Shown here: one piece after another, positions 28,048-37,795 of the stretch
Numbering within the stretch: the stretch's first letter is position 1
How the letters are laid out: each line of letters begins with the position of its first letter
Assembly: GCA_963840665.1 (NCBI GenBank)
Contig: CAWIZO010000005.1
Span: 1-64,000, forward strand
Direction: 5' to 3'
DNA from: DATFTE01 sp963840665
GTDB lineage: Bacteria > Acidobacteriota > Terriglobia > Terriglobales > Acidobacteriaceae
Length of the DNA: 64,000 nt
The notes under the pieces: generated by a model
Databases searched by the model: none
What the model was told of the DNA's origin: nothing
Seen by the model: the letters and a program-made list of their open reading frames with translations, nothing else
Program-made: the position numbers and the translations under genes

Positions 28048-28524
28048 TTATTTCGCTGCGTTCTTTAAACGCTCGATCTGTCCCAGATGATTGTCACCGT
28101 GCACTGCCATCATTCGCACCAGATCCTCCACCTTGACATCGGCTTTGCGCTCAGGATGGTAGGCAGATTTCTCCAGATCTTCCGCCTTTAACTTCCGCAG
28201 TAACTGCAGATTGGCATGACGCGCAATCCCATAAAACGCCACCAATTCCATCGGGGACGACTCCAAGTAGTGAAGGTTCTTCGCCCATGCATCCTGATCG
28301 ATGGGTGCGATCACCGGCTTGGTATCAGCCAGCATCTGCCGCATGCGGTAGGAGTACAGGACCTCCATATCGGCGAGATGACCCAGAATCTCGAGGATGC
28401 ACCACTTATCCGGCGCTGGCTTGAAACGCAAAATTTTCTCAGGCAAACCGGACACTGCCGCCGCAATCTGTTTTGGACTCTTCTCTCCCGCCTCGATATG
28501 CTTCTTCAATTCGCTTTCGTTCAT
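28048..28524 (-). CDS. DinB family protein
   Basis: 158 residues forming a four-helix bundle. The metal-binding His pattern fits: WCILEILGHLADMEVLYSYRM, a second His in the helix ARHANLQLLRKLK, and MMAVHGDNHLGQIERLK at the end. The family includes thiol transferases such as bacillithiol transferases and many uncharacterised members. It ends 2 bases beyond the trpD stop on the opposite strand. Confidence 0.87.
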   Translation of the reverse strand: MNESELKKHIEAGEKSPKQIAAAVSGLPEKILRFKPAPDKWCILEILGHLADMEVLYSYRMRQMLADTKPVIAPIDQDAWAKNLHYLESSPMELVAFYGIARHANLQLLRKLKAEDLEKSAYHPERKADVKVEDLVRMMAVHGDNHLGQIERLKNAAK

Positions 28525-28564
28525 AACAATCCCTCAATGACTCAATGTCTCAATGATTCAATCT

Positions 28565-30280
28565 TTATTTAGCGGGCAACTCTATTTTGAATGTATTGTT
28601 GCTCAAATCGCTCTCGGGAACGCTGCCGTCATTGACGATGATTTGCTGCGGCGTCGAGGGCGCTTCCATACGAATCGAATTCTTGGATTTCGCGCGCACC
28701 TCCAGCCGTTTGGTTACATCGCCGCCCGCTGCCTTCAATGTGACCAGGACCTCCGCACCCGCATTGCCCTGATTCTCTACAGTCACCGTAACCACGTACC
28801 CTCCACCCACAGTTGGCCGAGGAAACGCGGACTCAATCCGGAAATCTGGCAGACCCCGTTCGCGGTAAACCCAATCGTCGAAAAACCACTCCAGATCGCG
28901 CTTCGTCTCCGCCGCCACCAGATGCTGCACGTAAGCCGGATCTTTGTCTTCGTCCGGACGGTATGCCGCCAGAGCCTTCTTGAGGGGCAAGTCACCAATC
29001 ATGTCACGCAGCATCCACCACACATACATCGCCTTGCCACGATACAACTCGGGAATGCTCGTTCGGATCAGCGACTCATCCGTCGCCACATTCGGGTTCT
29101 TCGCCTCCGCGATCGACTTCTCGATCTCCCCGACTCCCGCGCCATACAGACCCATGAATTCAATCGCCGCCGTGCGCCCTCCCAATTGCTCGCGGTACGC
29201 CGCCTGAGCAAAATGACCCAGGCCCTCATATATCCACAGGCGCGATGAGGGAAACGCCGCATGCGTCAACTGATGCACCGCCGTCATCTGCAACAAGCGG
29301 GAATCGGCCTTTGCGCTGAGTGGCGTTAACAGCGCGCTGCCGTCCTCAAAGGGCGCGGCCTGCGGGTCGCTCACCTGCACTACCTCAGCCTTTTCCTTCG
29401 GAGGTCCAAACCAATCCGTCACAAATGATGACGCCAGTTCCGCCGCCAGCGCGTAATCTTTCGCAGCGCCGTTGTCTTCTGACAGGTAGGCAATGCTGGT
29501 GTATCCCTGGCTTTGCAATTCTTCGTAATCTCCGATCGCAAACGCCGGCACTTCGTTCCCAAAACGCTTCAACAGGAAAGCCGACGCCTTATCGTCGGCC
29601 GCTTCGTCCTTCTCCGCTCCGACGGGTTCACCACTGAACCACAGTCGCTGCCCGGGAGTCGCATGGAACGTAACCGACATCGAGCTGTCGAAGTTCCTGG
29701 CCTTCCACCGGCCCACCGTTTCGAAAACGCTATTCCCCTCAGACAGGCTCGCGGACTCTGTTGCCACGGGATACCACACGACGTAGCCGATGCCGCGCAC
29801 GGCCGAGAACGCCCGGCTGATCTGATCCCAATCGCTATGTTTCGCGCCTTCCTTGGGAAGCCCGATGCGCGTCAGCCGCGTGACATCCACCGGAATCACG
29901 CCCTCGTAGCCGATATCGAGTTCCACGGTTGATTTCGGAGAGACCGCATTCGGCAGTGTGACGATCGCCTCTGACAGACTTCCGGTGTGATCGATGTCGG
30001 AGGCATAGGGCTGCGACACAAACTGAACCGGCTTGCCGTCCAGCTGGATAGCACGCCAGTTCAATGACGAGGAAATTTGCAGCGAGAGATTTTTTTGGGG
30101 AGCGGCAGAATCGTTGCGCAGCTTGATTTTCCCGCGCACCGCAAGCCGCTGCTGCTCCGGTTCGACCCGCACACTCAGATCGTAGTTGGTAAAAGTGAAT
30201 GCTTCACGATCGAGCGCGAAGCCAACGGAGGAGTACAGCAGGCACAAGGCTACCCATCGAACCCAACGGAAACGGTTCAT
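28565..30280 (-). CDS. Exported M1-like peptidase homologue with HQxxH site
   Basis: 571 residues with a signal peptide (cleavage near GFA), an M1-like N-terminal beta domain, a gluzincin-like middle and a C-terminal CARDB-like beta domain (VTVENQGNAGAEVLV). The expected HExxH is HQLTH (336-340): both zinc-ligand His are kept, and the Glu of the third-ligand motif is in IYEGLGHF (Glu352), but the catalytic Glu is Gln (codon 29270-29272, CAG). The protein may bind metal without cleaving peptides. It overlaps rlmB by 4 bases. Confidence 0.75.
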   Translation of the reverse strand: MNRFRWVRWVALCLLYSSVGFALDREAFTFTNYDLSVRVEPEQQRLAVRGKIKLRNDSAAPQKNLSLQISSSLNWRAIQLDGKPVQFVSQPYASDIDHTGSLSEAIVTLPNAVSPKSTVELDIGYEGVIPVDVTRLTRIGLPKEGAKHSDWDQISRAFSAVRGIGYVVWYPVATESASLSEGNSVFETVGRWKARNFDSSMSVTFHATPGQRLWFSGEPVGAEKDEAADDKASAFLLKRFGNEVPAFAIGDYEELQSQGYTSIAYLSEDNGAAKDYALAAELASSFVTDWFGPPKEKAEVVQVSDPQAAPFEDGSALLTPLSAKADSRLLQMTAVHQLTHAAFPSSRLWIYEGLGHFAQAAYREQLGGRTAAIEFMGLYGAGVGEIEKSIAEAKNPNVATDESLIRTSIPELYRGKAMYVWWMLRDMIGDLPLKKALAAYRPDEDKDPAYVQHLVAAETKRDLEWFFDDWVYRERGLPDFRIESAFPRPTVGGGYVVTVTVENQGNAGAEVLVTLKAAGGDVTKRLEVRAKSKNSIRMEAPSTPQQIIVNDGSVPESDLSNNTFKIELPAK

Positions 30281-31044
30281 GGGATTTCCTGAAGCCCGAC
30301 GCCCGAGGCCTGAAGCCTCTTCCTTCTCTGCCGCACAATCTCGTACAACACGACACCGGCTGCCACTGACACGTTTAATGACGAGATCTTTCCCAGCATC
30401 GGGATCGAAACCAGGAAATCACATTTCTTGCGTACCAGTTCATGCACGCCTTTGCCTTCGGCGCCGAGCACGATAGCGCAGTCCATGTTGTAGTCAAGTT
30501 CGTCGTAGGTCTTCGTCCCCCGTTCGTCGAGCCCCACGACCCAGATGTTTTTTTCTTTCAATTCTTCAACCGTGCGGGCAATGTTTGTTACCTTGGCGAT
30601 CGGGAGATATTCGCTTGCCCCCGCTGACGCTTTAATTACGGTTGGGGTCACACCCACCGCGCGGCGCTCGGGAATCACGACTCCATCGGCTCCCGCCGCA
30701 TCCGCAGTCCGCAACACTGCGCCCAGGTTGTGAGGATCTTCAATCCCGTCGAGCAGCACGAGCAATGTATGCTCTCCGCGCCTCGCCGCAATCACATCAT
30801 CGAGCTCGTTGTATTGCTTGGAAGAGGTAACCGCGACGACGCCCTGGTGCGCGTTATTCCCCGCCATGCGATCGAGTTCCGCTCGAGTCAGAAAACGGAC
30901 AGCGACGCCATTGCGGCGGCATTCGTCCACCACTCGCTGCAAGCGCAAGTCGTGGCGCTCTTTTGCCACGCCCACCCACTCGAACGCGCGCCCGCGCGCC
31001 TTTAACGCTTCGGCAACGGCATTTATGCCGTAGATGTAATTCAT
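30277..31044 (-). CDS. rlmB: 23S rRNA (guanosine-2'-O)-methyltransferase family protein
   Basis: 255 residues from the ATG at 31044 (MNYIYGINAVAEAL). SpoU/TrmH fold: an N-terminal L30e-like substrate domain, then the knotted methyltransferase motifs LDGIEDPHNLGAVLRTADA, IVLGAEGKGV and IPMLGKISSLNVSVAAGVVLYE. It likely methylates a 23S rRNA guanosine. The longer open frame upstream overlaps the divergent thiolase region and is rejected. Confidence 0.92.
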   Translation of the reverse strand: MNYIYGINAVAEALKARGRAFEWVGVAKERHDLRLQRVVDECRRNGVAVRFLTRAELDRMAGNNAHQGVVAVTSSKQYNELDDVIAARRGEHTLLVLLDGIEDPHNLGAVLRTADAAGADGVVIPERRAVGVTPTVIKASAGASEYLPIAKVTNIARTVEELKEKNIWVVGLDERGTKTYDELDYNMDCAIVLGAEGKGVHELVRKKCDFLVSIPMLGKISSLNVSVAAGVVLYEIVRQRRKRLQASGVGLQEIP

Positions 31045-31130
31045 GGAGACTTCAGTGTAATGCCTCAGGCCAGCCGTAGACGAGCGCAGCCCCATGGATG
31101 CTAGACTAAAAGGTTTGCGGAGGTGAGATT

Positions 31131-32312
31131 TTGCACGACGTATACATCCTTTCCGCGGTGCGCACGCCCATCGGCAAGTTTGGAGGCTCGCTCGCGTCCC
31201 AGACTGCGGCCGACATGGGCACCGTTGCCGCAAAGGCCGCGATGGAGCGCGCCGGAGTTCGTCCCGATCAAGTCGAAGAAACCATCTTCGGCAACGCGCG
31301 TCAAGCCGGCGGCGGCCCCAATCCCGCACGACAGATTTCCATCCGCAGCGGTGTTCCCAAGGAAGTTCCGGCTTACACGGTCAACAAAGCGTGCGCTTCC
31401 GGAATGAAATCCATCTCTCTCGGATACCAGGAAATTGCCGTCGGCAATCTTGAATGCGTGCTCGCGGGCGGCACGGAATCGATGTCGCGCCTGCCCTACT
31501 ACCTCGACGGTGCCCGCTGGGGATATCGCCTTGGCAATCAGGAACTCGTGGATGGCATGTATCGTGACGGATTTTTCTGCCCCATGGCGAAAATGGTGAT
31601 GGGAGAAACTGCCGAAGTCCTGGCCGAGCAATACAAGATCACCCGCGACGAGCAGGACAAATTCGCTCTCGACTCGCAAACGAAGGCGGCCGCCTCCATC
31701 GAGGCGGGGAAATTCAAAGAGGAACTGGTTCCTGTAACTCTCGAGAGCAAGAAGGGCGCGCAAACATTTGCTGCCGATGAGCATCCCTTCATTGGCGCAA
31801 GTCTGGAAAAACTGGGAAAGCTCCCGACTGTGTTCTCAAAAACCGGCACAATCACGGCGGGCAATTCATCAGGGATTACGGACGGAGCCGCCGCCGTTAT
31901 CCTCGCCAGCGAAGAGTTCGTGAAAAAGAATAATCTGAGACCGCTTGCCCGCATTGTTGCCGTGACTTCCGCTGGCGTCGATCCGAAAATCATGGGTATC
32001 GGTCCGGTGCCTGCGTTGCACAAGATGGAACAGAAACATAACCTCCGCCTCGCGGATTTCGATCTCGTGGAACTGAACGAAGCTTTCGCCGCCCAGGTAT
32101 TGGCTTGCGATCGCGAACTTCATTTCGATCCGGCGAGACTCAACGTTAACGGCGGCGCAATCGCACTAGGACATCCCATCGGCTGTACGGGAACGCGAAT
32201 CACCGTCACCCTTCTGCACGAGATGCTGAGGCGCAAGTCAAAGCGCGGCGTCGTTACCCTCTGCGTCAGTGGGGGCATGGGCATGGCGTTAGCCCTCGAA
32301 AATGTCGCTTAG
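31131..32312 (+). CDS. Acetyl-CoA C-acetyltransferase (thiolase)
   Basis: 393 residues from a TTG start with GGAGGTGA at 31119-31126. Active-site residues: nucleophilic Cys in NKACASGMKS, His in GGAIALGHPIGCTGTR, second Cys in TLCVSGGMGMAL. It condenses or cleaves acetoacetyl-CoA and relatives (AtoB or PhaA type; the direction cannot be read). Divergent from rlmB with only 86 bases between start codons. Confidence 0.95.
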   Translation: MHDVYILSAVRTPIGKFGGSLASQTAADMGTVAAKAAMERAGVRPDQVEETIFGNARQAGGGPNPARQISIRSGVPKEVPAYTVNKACASGMKSISLGYQEIAVGNLECVLAGGTESMSRLPYYLDGARWGYRLGNQELVDGMYRDGFFCPMAKMVMGETAEVLAEQYKITRDEQDKFALDSQTKAAASIEAGKFKEELVPVTLESKKGAQTFAADEHPFIGASLEKLGKLPTVFSKTGTITAGNSSGITDGAAAVILASEEFVKKNNLRPLARIVAVTSAGVDPKIMGIGPVPALHKMEQKHNLRLADFDLVELNEAFAAQVLACDRELHFDPARLNVNGGAIALGHPIGCTGTRITVTLLHEMLRRKSKRGVVTLCVSGGMGMALALENVA

Positions 32313-32380
32313 GGCCTAAATTGACCCCCATCGCACCTAGTCCCTATACTTTCCTGTACGGCGTGCGGGACGGAGTTTCC

Positions 32381-33160
32381 ATGGCTTTATCTGCGGTCAT
32401 CGTCGATGACGAGCAATTGGCGAGGGACGAGCTCGCCTACTTGCTGAAAAATACCGGGGATGTCGATGTCGTCGCCCAGGGGAAGAACGGACTCGAGGGC
32501 GTCAACCTGATCCGCGAGCACAACCCCGATCTGGTGTTCCTCGACGTGCAAATGCCCGGTCTCGACGGGTTTGGCGTCATTAAGAAACTGCTCGACAAAA
32601 AAGTCCCTCTGCCCAAAATCGTTTTCGCTACCGCCTTCGATCAGTATGCGGTCAAGGCTTTCGAAGTGAACGCCGTCGATTACCTCCTGAAACCCTTCGA
32701 TAAGAAACGCGTCGCACAATCGGTGCAGAAGGCCAAATCAAAAATAGAAAGCAGCACCGCATCTTCCGACAAAATCGAAACTCTGGTCCGCATGCTGGAG
32801 TCGCAAAGTTCCCAACCAGCTAAGGTTTTGCTCAAATCAGCCGGCCGTTTGTTCCTGGTCAACCAGAAAGAAATCTGTTTCGCGTCCATCGAAGATGGCG
32901 TCATCTCGGTCGTCACCACCGGTGCCAACGGGATGGAGGGCCAGTCCAACTGTCGCACTCTAGAAGAACTGCTGGAGAGCCTTGATCCCAATTTGTTCTG
33001 GCGGGCGCATCGTTCCTACCTGGTGAACATCAATCGCATCAAGGAGGTCGTGCCCTGGTTCAAAAGCTCTTACCAGTTGCGCATGGATGACAAAAAGCAG
33101 ACGGAGGTCCCCGTCAGCCGCGCCCAAACCAAGCGCCTACGCGAACTTTTCGGGCTTTAG
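32381..33160 (+). CDS. LytTR-family response regulator
   Basis: 259 residues from the ATG at 32381. Receiver domain with acidic pocket VDDEQ, phospho-acceptor Asp in LVFLDVQMPGLDGFG, Thr-type switch in FATAFDQYAVKAF and Lys in LLKPFDKKR. The C-terminal LytTR DNA-binding domain carries NLFWRAHRSYLVNINRI. No histidine kinase is nearby, so it is an orphan regulator. The longer frame from 32321 lacks a convincing start. Confidence 0.92.
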   Translation: MALSAVIVDDEQLARDELAYLLKNTGDVDVVAQGKNGLEGVNLIREHNPDLVFLDVQMPGLDGFGVIKKLLDKKVPLPKIVFATAFDQYAVKAFEVNAVDYLLKPFDKKRVAQSVQKAKSKIESSTASSDKIETLVRMLESQSSQPAKVLLKSAGRLFLVNQKEICFASIEDGVISVVTTGANGMEGQSNCRTLEELLESLDPNLFWRAHRSYLVNINRIKEVVPWFKSSYQLRMDDKKQTEVPVSRAQTKRLRELFGL

Positions 33161-33311
33161 GGGATGCGCTTGGCAACTTTCGTGTCATCCAAAAGCATCG
33201 CAATCGCATCTCAAGAGTCGTACAAGCCTACTCTATCGTTCATGGCCTTTCGCCGACGATTGGACTCTGTCATTGTAGTAAGATCGTTTTAAGTTTGTGG
33301 GGTAGTCCAGT

Positions 33312-33614
33312 TTGATTCGCAGCCAACAAACATCCGATCGGGCAGCGTGGTTCAGGGCATTAGCCCTGCTCTGCGTGGTGTTCGTGGGATTCATCGGATT
33401 TGTGCAAGCGAATCACGTCCACTCCGACGATTCGCGATTGCCCAGCCATGAATGCTCGATCTGCGCTGTAGCGCATGCCGGAGTGCTGCACCAGCTGACA
33501 TATCGTCCACTCACTGTCTTTGTTCGTACTATCCGCGTCGTTATCGCGGAAGCCGCGCCAAAGTCTTCTGGATTCTTCTCCTCTCTCTACATCCGTCCTC
33601 CGCCAGCAGCTTAG
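33312..33614 (+). CDS. Small exported His/Cys-rich protein
   Basis: 100 residues starting at TTG. One hydrophobic segment (about 14-32) is followed by a His/Cys cluster, ANHVHSDDSRLPSHECSICAVAHAG, read in parts, that looks able to bind a metal ion, and a Pro-rich end. It resembles short DUF2946-like proteins found beside metal-related outer-membrane receptors. It precedes a TonB-dependent receptor by about 65 bases and probably belongs to the same operon; metal binding is inferred. Confidence 0.6.
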   Translation: MIRSQQTSDRAAWFRALALLCVVFVGFIGFVQANHVHSDDSRLPSHECSICAVAHAGVLHQLTYRPLTVFVRTIRVVIAEAAPKSSGFFSSLYIRPPPAA

Positions 33615-33720
33615 GGTCCTCCAACAAATCATCACGTCGTTCCAGTTGGCTGTCGAACCCTTTTCTATTTCGGAGGAATCATGCTGGCTTTCTTAAAAGG
33701 TCGCTTCACTCGGCTTTTCT

Positions 33721-36474
33721 ATGCTTTTCTGCTTGGGCTTCAGTCTCTCTGCCCGCGCTCAATCTAACTCTGCAACAATTAGCGGTACTGTGCTAGACCC
33801 TTCGGGTGCGGTGGTCCCCAATGCTACTGTTGAAATACACAACCCGGTGAGCCACTTTGACCGATCGACTGCTACAGACAATAAAGGGAGCTTCAGTTTC
33901 CCCAACGTCCCGTTTAATCCTTACCACTTGAGCGTGAGCGGCACGGGATTCGCTCCCTACTCTCAAGACGTTGAAGTTCGCTCTGCTGTGCCTGTAGACG
34001 TAAAGATTAACCTGAAGATAAGCGGATCTTCCCAAAGCGTAACCGTCGAGGCAGCGGGCGATCTGCTGGAAAACGATCCCACGACTCACACCGACATCGA
34101 TCGCGGCCTATTCGACAAAATCCCTTTGGAGAGTTCCTCATCGTCGCTGAGTTCCCTGGTTACGCTCGCATCGCCAGGAATCGCCGCAGACTCGAACGGC
34201 CTGTTTCACGGATTGGGTGACCATGCCGAAAACTCATTCTCCGTCGACGGCCAACCCATCACCGACCAGCAGAGCAAAGTTTTCTCCAATCAGATTCCGG
34301 TCGATTCGGTCGAATCGCTCGAGGTCATTCAGGGTGCACCACCCGCTGAGTACGGCGGCAAGACGAGCCTGGTGATCGTAGCTACCACGCGTTCCGGTCA
34401 AGGCGTGACCACGCCTCACGGCAGCGTAACCGCTTCTTATGGCTCATTTGGCACTGGCAACGTAGGCTTTAATCTCGCCTACGGGGGGGCAAAATGGGGA
34501 AATTTTATTTCCGCGAACGGGCTCAACAGCGGGCGCTTTCTCGATCCGCCGGAGTTCAAGGTGATTCACGACAAAGGGAATGAGGAGAACTTGTTTGACC
34601 GGGTGGACTTCCAACCGTCCACGCCGGATTCTATCCACATAAACTTTGGCTACAGCCGCTCCTGGTTTCAGAACCCCAATACTTACGACCAGCAATTCCA
34701 CACCTGCAGTGCCGGCTTCACTTGCGACTCCGCCGGCCAAGCCATCAACCCGATCACGAACGCCCTTCTCGGCCAGACAGATCAGCGCTCGAAGATTGGC
34801 ACCTTTAACATCGCGCCTTCCTGGACGCACGTGCTCAACCCATCCACGCTCCTTACCCTTGGCGCATTCGTTCGAAAAGATCAATTCAATTACTACCCAA
34901 GCGCCGATCCCTTCGCGGACTTTTCCCCAGATTTGCAGGCCCAGACCATCACGCAAGATCGGAAACTCACCAATGCCGGTCTGCGAGGGGACATTTCATA
35001 CTCGAAGGGCATTCACACGATAAAGGTGGGGGCGACTTATCAACAGACATTCCTCACCGAGAATGACACACTGGGTACCGTCGATCCAGGTTTCTTAGGG
35101 TTATTCAATCAACTCGACCCAGTCACCGGCGCTCCCATACCAGGCACTTCGTGTTTGGACGCCCAAGGAAACCCGACTGGGCCTCCCTGCACAATCCTTG
35201 CGCCCAGCGATTTGACTCGCGGAGGGCATCCCTTCAACTTCCACGGCCACACCGATGTCAAGGAGGCCGCGCTGTACGTGCAAGACACGATCACGAAGGG
35301 GAGTTGGGCATTCAACGTCGGGATTCGCGGAGACTTCTACAACGGGTTCAGCAGAGACGCTCAAGCGCAGCCTCGCCTAGGCCTCTCCTATAACGTGAAA
35401 CAAACAAATACCGTGCTTCGTCTTTCCTACGCGCGGACGATGGAATCTCCCTTCAACGAAAATCTTGTCATTGCGAGTACCGGATGCAGCAATCCGGTCA
35501 TCGCCTTCATCGTGCCGCCCCCGAATATCCCTTGTGTGGGTGGGGCAATTCGGCCGGGATGGCGCAACGAATTCCACGCCGGCATTCAGCAAGCCTTCGG
35601 CAGATACGTGGTCGTCGATGGCGAGTACATCTGGAAGTATACCCACGGGGCATATGACTTCGGTGTCGTCGCCGCCTCACCCATCGCCTTTCCCATCGAA
35701 TGGCATAACTCGAAGATTCCGGGCTACACGCTCCGCGTGAGCGTCCCGAACTACCATGGCTTTAGCGCGTTGGTGGTAATGTCGAGCGTAGCCGCTCGTT
35801 TCTTCCCCCCGCAAGTCGGCGGCGTACCCTTTCTGCCTGCGCCCAACGTCTTTCGCATCGATCATGATGAGAAGTTCAACCAGACCACTCACCTTCAATA
35901 CCAGCCTTGGAAAAATGGGCCGTGGCTGGGCTTCAACTGGCGATATGACAGCGGACTGGTGGCCGGCGCCATACCCTGCTCCGCGCCCACTGCGACTTGC
36001 TTTGCTTCCACTTCTCCCTTTGACGGTGGAGGAGGTCTCATTCCCGGGACCACGACTCCCCTCCCCAAAGGCCAAGTCGCTCTCGTGAACAACATCACGA
36101 CCTTGCCTCTGACTGCGGACCAGGAATTTCAGGCGGGGCTCACCTGCGACGGCAAACTGGCTGCGCCAAGTCCCACGGGCCCCGCGCTCGCCACTTGCGA
36201 CGCAGCGGGTTTGGGATCTATCTATGTCAAAATCCCGGCTCCCGGAACCGAGAATGACGATCACAACCCTCAACGGATTGCGCCGCGAAACCTGTTCGAC
36301 CTCAGTGTGGGGGACGACAACCTCTTCCATGCGGAGCGCTACAAATGGAGCCTCCGGCTCACGGCCGTCAATCTGACAAATAAGGTCGCACTGTACAACT
36401 TCTTTTCCACCTTCAGCGGCACGCACTACGTCACCCCGCGTGCGCTGACTGCGGAACTGGGTTTTCATTTTTAG
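33721..36474 (+). CDS. TonB-dependent receptor with carboxypeptidase-like N-terminal domain
   Basis: 917 residues from the ATG at 33721. A short signal sequence ends ARAQ. A carboxypeptidase regulatory-like domain (ATISGTVLDPSGAVVPNATV) is followed by a plug domain and a large beta barrel that ends in aromatic Phe (LGFHF), the outer-membrane insertion signal. It imports a substrate over the outer membrane using TonB. A better start (ATG at 33681, GGAGG 4 bases before) gives MLAFLKGRFTRLFYAFLLG but in another frame; removing one G at 33735-33737 would join it to the body. Confidence 0.85.
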   Translation: MLFCLGFSLSARAQSNSATISGTVLDPSGAVVPNATVEIHNPVSHFDRSTATDNKGSFSFPNVPFNPYHLSVSGTGFAPYSQDVEVRSAVPVDVKINLKISGSSQSVTVEAAGDLLENDPTTHTDIDRGLFDKIPLESSSSSLSSLVTLASPGIAADSNGLFHGLGDHAENSFSVDGQPITDQQSKVFSNQIPVDSVESLEVIQGAPPAEYGGKTSLVIVATTRSGQGVTTPHGSVTASYGSFGTGNVGFNLAYGGAKWGNFISANGLNSGRFLDPPEFKVIHDKGNEENLFDRVDFQPSTPDSIHINFGYSRSWFQNPNTYDQQFHTCSAGFTCDSAGQAINPITNALLGQTDQRSKIGTFNIAPSWTHVLNPSTLLTLGAFVRKDQFNYYPSADPFADFSPDLQAQTITQDRKLTNAGLRGDISYSKGIHTIKVGATYQQTFLTENDTLGTVDPGFLGLFNQLDPVTGAPIPGTSCLDAQGNPTGPPCTILAPSDLTRGGHPFNFHGHTDVKEAALYVQDTITKGSWAFNVGIRGDFYNGFSRDAQAQPRLGLSYNVKQTNTVLRLSYARTMESPFNENLVIASTGCSNPVIAFIVPPPNIPCVGGAIRPGWRNEFHAGIQQAFGRYVVVDGEYIWKYTHGAYDFGVVAASPIAFPIEWHNSKIPGYTLRVSVPNYHGFSALVVMSSVAARFFPPQVGGVPFLPAPNVFRIDHDEKFNQTTHLQYQPWKNGPWLGFNWRYDSGLVAGAIPCSAPTATCFASTSPFDGGGGLIPGTTTPLPKGQVALVNNITTLPLTADQEFQAGLTCDGKLAAPSPTGPALATCDAAGLGSIYVKIPAPGTENDDHNPQRIAPRNLFDLSVGDDNLFHAERYKWSLRLTAVNLTNKVALYNFFSTFSGTHYVTPRALTAELGFHF

Positions 36475-36529
36475 GGAATGCAAAAAAGCGCGGCCGGAGG
36501 AGGATCCTTCCGGCCGCAGGGGGCACCGT

Positions 36530-37243
36530 TCAGACAGCTAGGGCTTCCAGTGCAGGCTTATTGCGGATCACGAGCGTCGAGCCTTCTAACCGGATAAACT
36601 CTTTCTTCTTCAGATCGCTCAACAGGCGTGTCACCGTCTCCCGTGACGCGCCAATCATCTGTGCCATTTCTTCATGCGTCAGACTCGACCGAATCCGGAT
36701 CTCTCTCTCCGTCTTTCCATCTCCCGGCGTCCATGACAGGAGCAGTCTCGCCAACTTGCCCGCCGACGACCGCGCCAACACGAGATCGTGAATGTCGCGA
36801 TACGCAGACTGAAACTCACGGCTCAACGATTCCGCTGCCCGCAGGCCTAGTTCTCCATTCCTGCCTATCAGATCGATCAACGCCGAGCGCTCCACAAAAT
36901 TCACATGGCACGGCGCCGACGTCTCAGCCGTCACCTCGTACGCCGTGCCAGAGATCACCGCGCTCAAGCCCAACATATCTCCCGCCTCGGCAATCTTCAG
37001 GATCAGCACCTTGCCATCGCGCGAGGTCGTCGAGAGTTTCACCCGCCCCGAACACAGTAGAAATGCGCCCCGCGGAATTTGCCCTTCCACAAAAAGCACG
37101 GCCCCCCCGGGATAAGTGCCAGGGTGGCTGGCGCTGCTGAATGTCTTCAACAGCGTTCCCGACATGTTGCAGAACGATTGTTGCTTGCGCAGCCTGCAGT
37201 TCAAACAACTGTCGATAATTTCGAGTCCATAAGGAGTATTCAT
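36530..37243 (-). CDS. Crp/Fnr family transcription regulator
   Basis: 237 residues from the ATG at 37243 (MNTPYGLEIIDSCLNC). A Cys-rich N-terminus (CLNCRLRKQQSFC) precedes a cyclic-nucleotide-like effector domain (VLFVEGQIPRGAFLLCSGRVKL), and the C-terminal winged helix has SLTHEEMAQMIGASRETVTRLLSDLKKK. The Cys pattern may hold a redox-sensing iron-sulfur site as in FNR; this is inferred. The frame stays open for 124 more codons upstream to 37615. Confidence 0.9.
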   Translation of the reverse strand: MNTPYGLEIIDSCLNCRLRKQQSFCNMSGTLLKTFSSASHPGTYPGGAVLFVEGQIPRGAFLLCSGRVKLSTTSRDGKVLILKIAEAGDMLGLSAVISGTAYEVTAETSAPCHVNFVERSALIDLIGRNGELGLRAAESLSREFQSAYRDIHDLVLARSSAGKLARLLLSWTPGDGKTEREIRIRSSLTHEEMAQMIGASRETVTRLLSDLKKKEFIRLEGSTLVIRNKPALEALAV

Positions 37244-37795
37244 CGAAACCTCTGAAAAGCCGTCAGCCCTGTTCAACTCACAAGCTGCGGACGCCAAGGG
37301 CAGCGGCACTCTCTCGGAGAGGGTGGGTAGCCGCAAATCCCTGGTCTTTTCCAACATGGCCGCGGCCGCGGCACGCCTCTTTGCATTGGGCGACCTGAGA
37401 GCACGAATCAGTTCCCAACCCGATTGCGTGTCGCCGGAACATTGCCAGCGTTCTCCCTGCAACAAAAGGTCAACGGCCTCTCCGGATCTCGTGCCTGCTG
37501 GCGCACTCGCCATAATCCCGCCCATTGTCATAGCGGACCCACTAAGTCTCACGGTTGAGTTCACCGCAGGTTCTATCTCGCTTCTGCCTCGTGTCTGTTC
37601 CACAAGAGCACCCATGGATCAGCCGCCTTCCAGGGATCCGGTCTGGTCCGCCAAGACATGTGCAGGCAGGCTTCCAATTCAGCCCGACATCCCAAGCCGC
37701 CGGAAACAATGGTTGCTTTCGGTTTTACACGAGGAACTCAATCCCAGAACGGGTGAGTCCGTTTGCCGAGCCGGCGGCACGCTGCCGATCTATCG
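37244..37795 (-). other. Gap between sigma-54 activator and Crp gene, open frame without known gene
   Basis: No known family is visible in these 552 bases. The minus-strand frame of the Crp gene remains open from 37243 to 37615 and encodes a helical, Ala/Arg-rich stretch (WELIRALRSPNAKRRAAAAA) reminiscent of a HEAT-like repeat. It may be an N-terminal extension of the regulator, a decayed separate gene fused to it, or chance. 37616-37795 holds nothing I recognise. Confidence 0.4.

Noticed and set aside
31045..31329. Longer N-terminus for RlmB
   Set aside because: The added 95 residues overlap the divergent thiolase start and do not resemble the family; the ATG at 31044 gives the normal protein.
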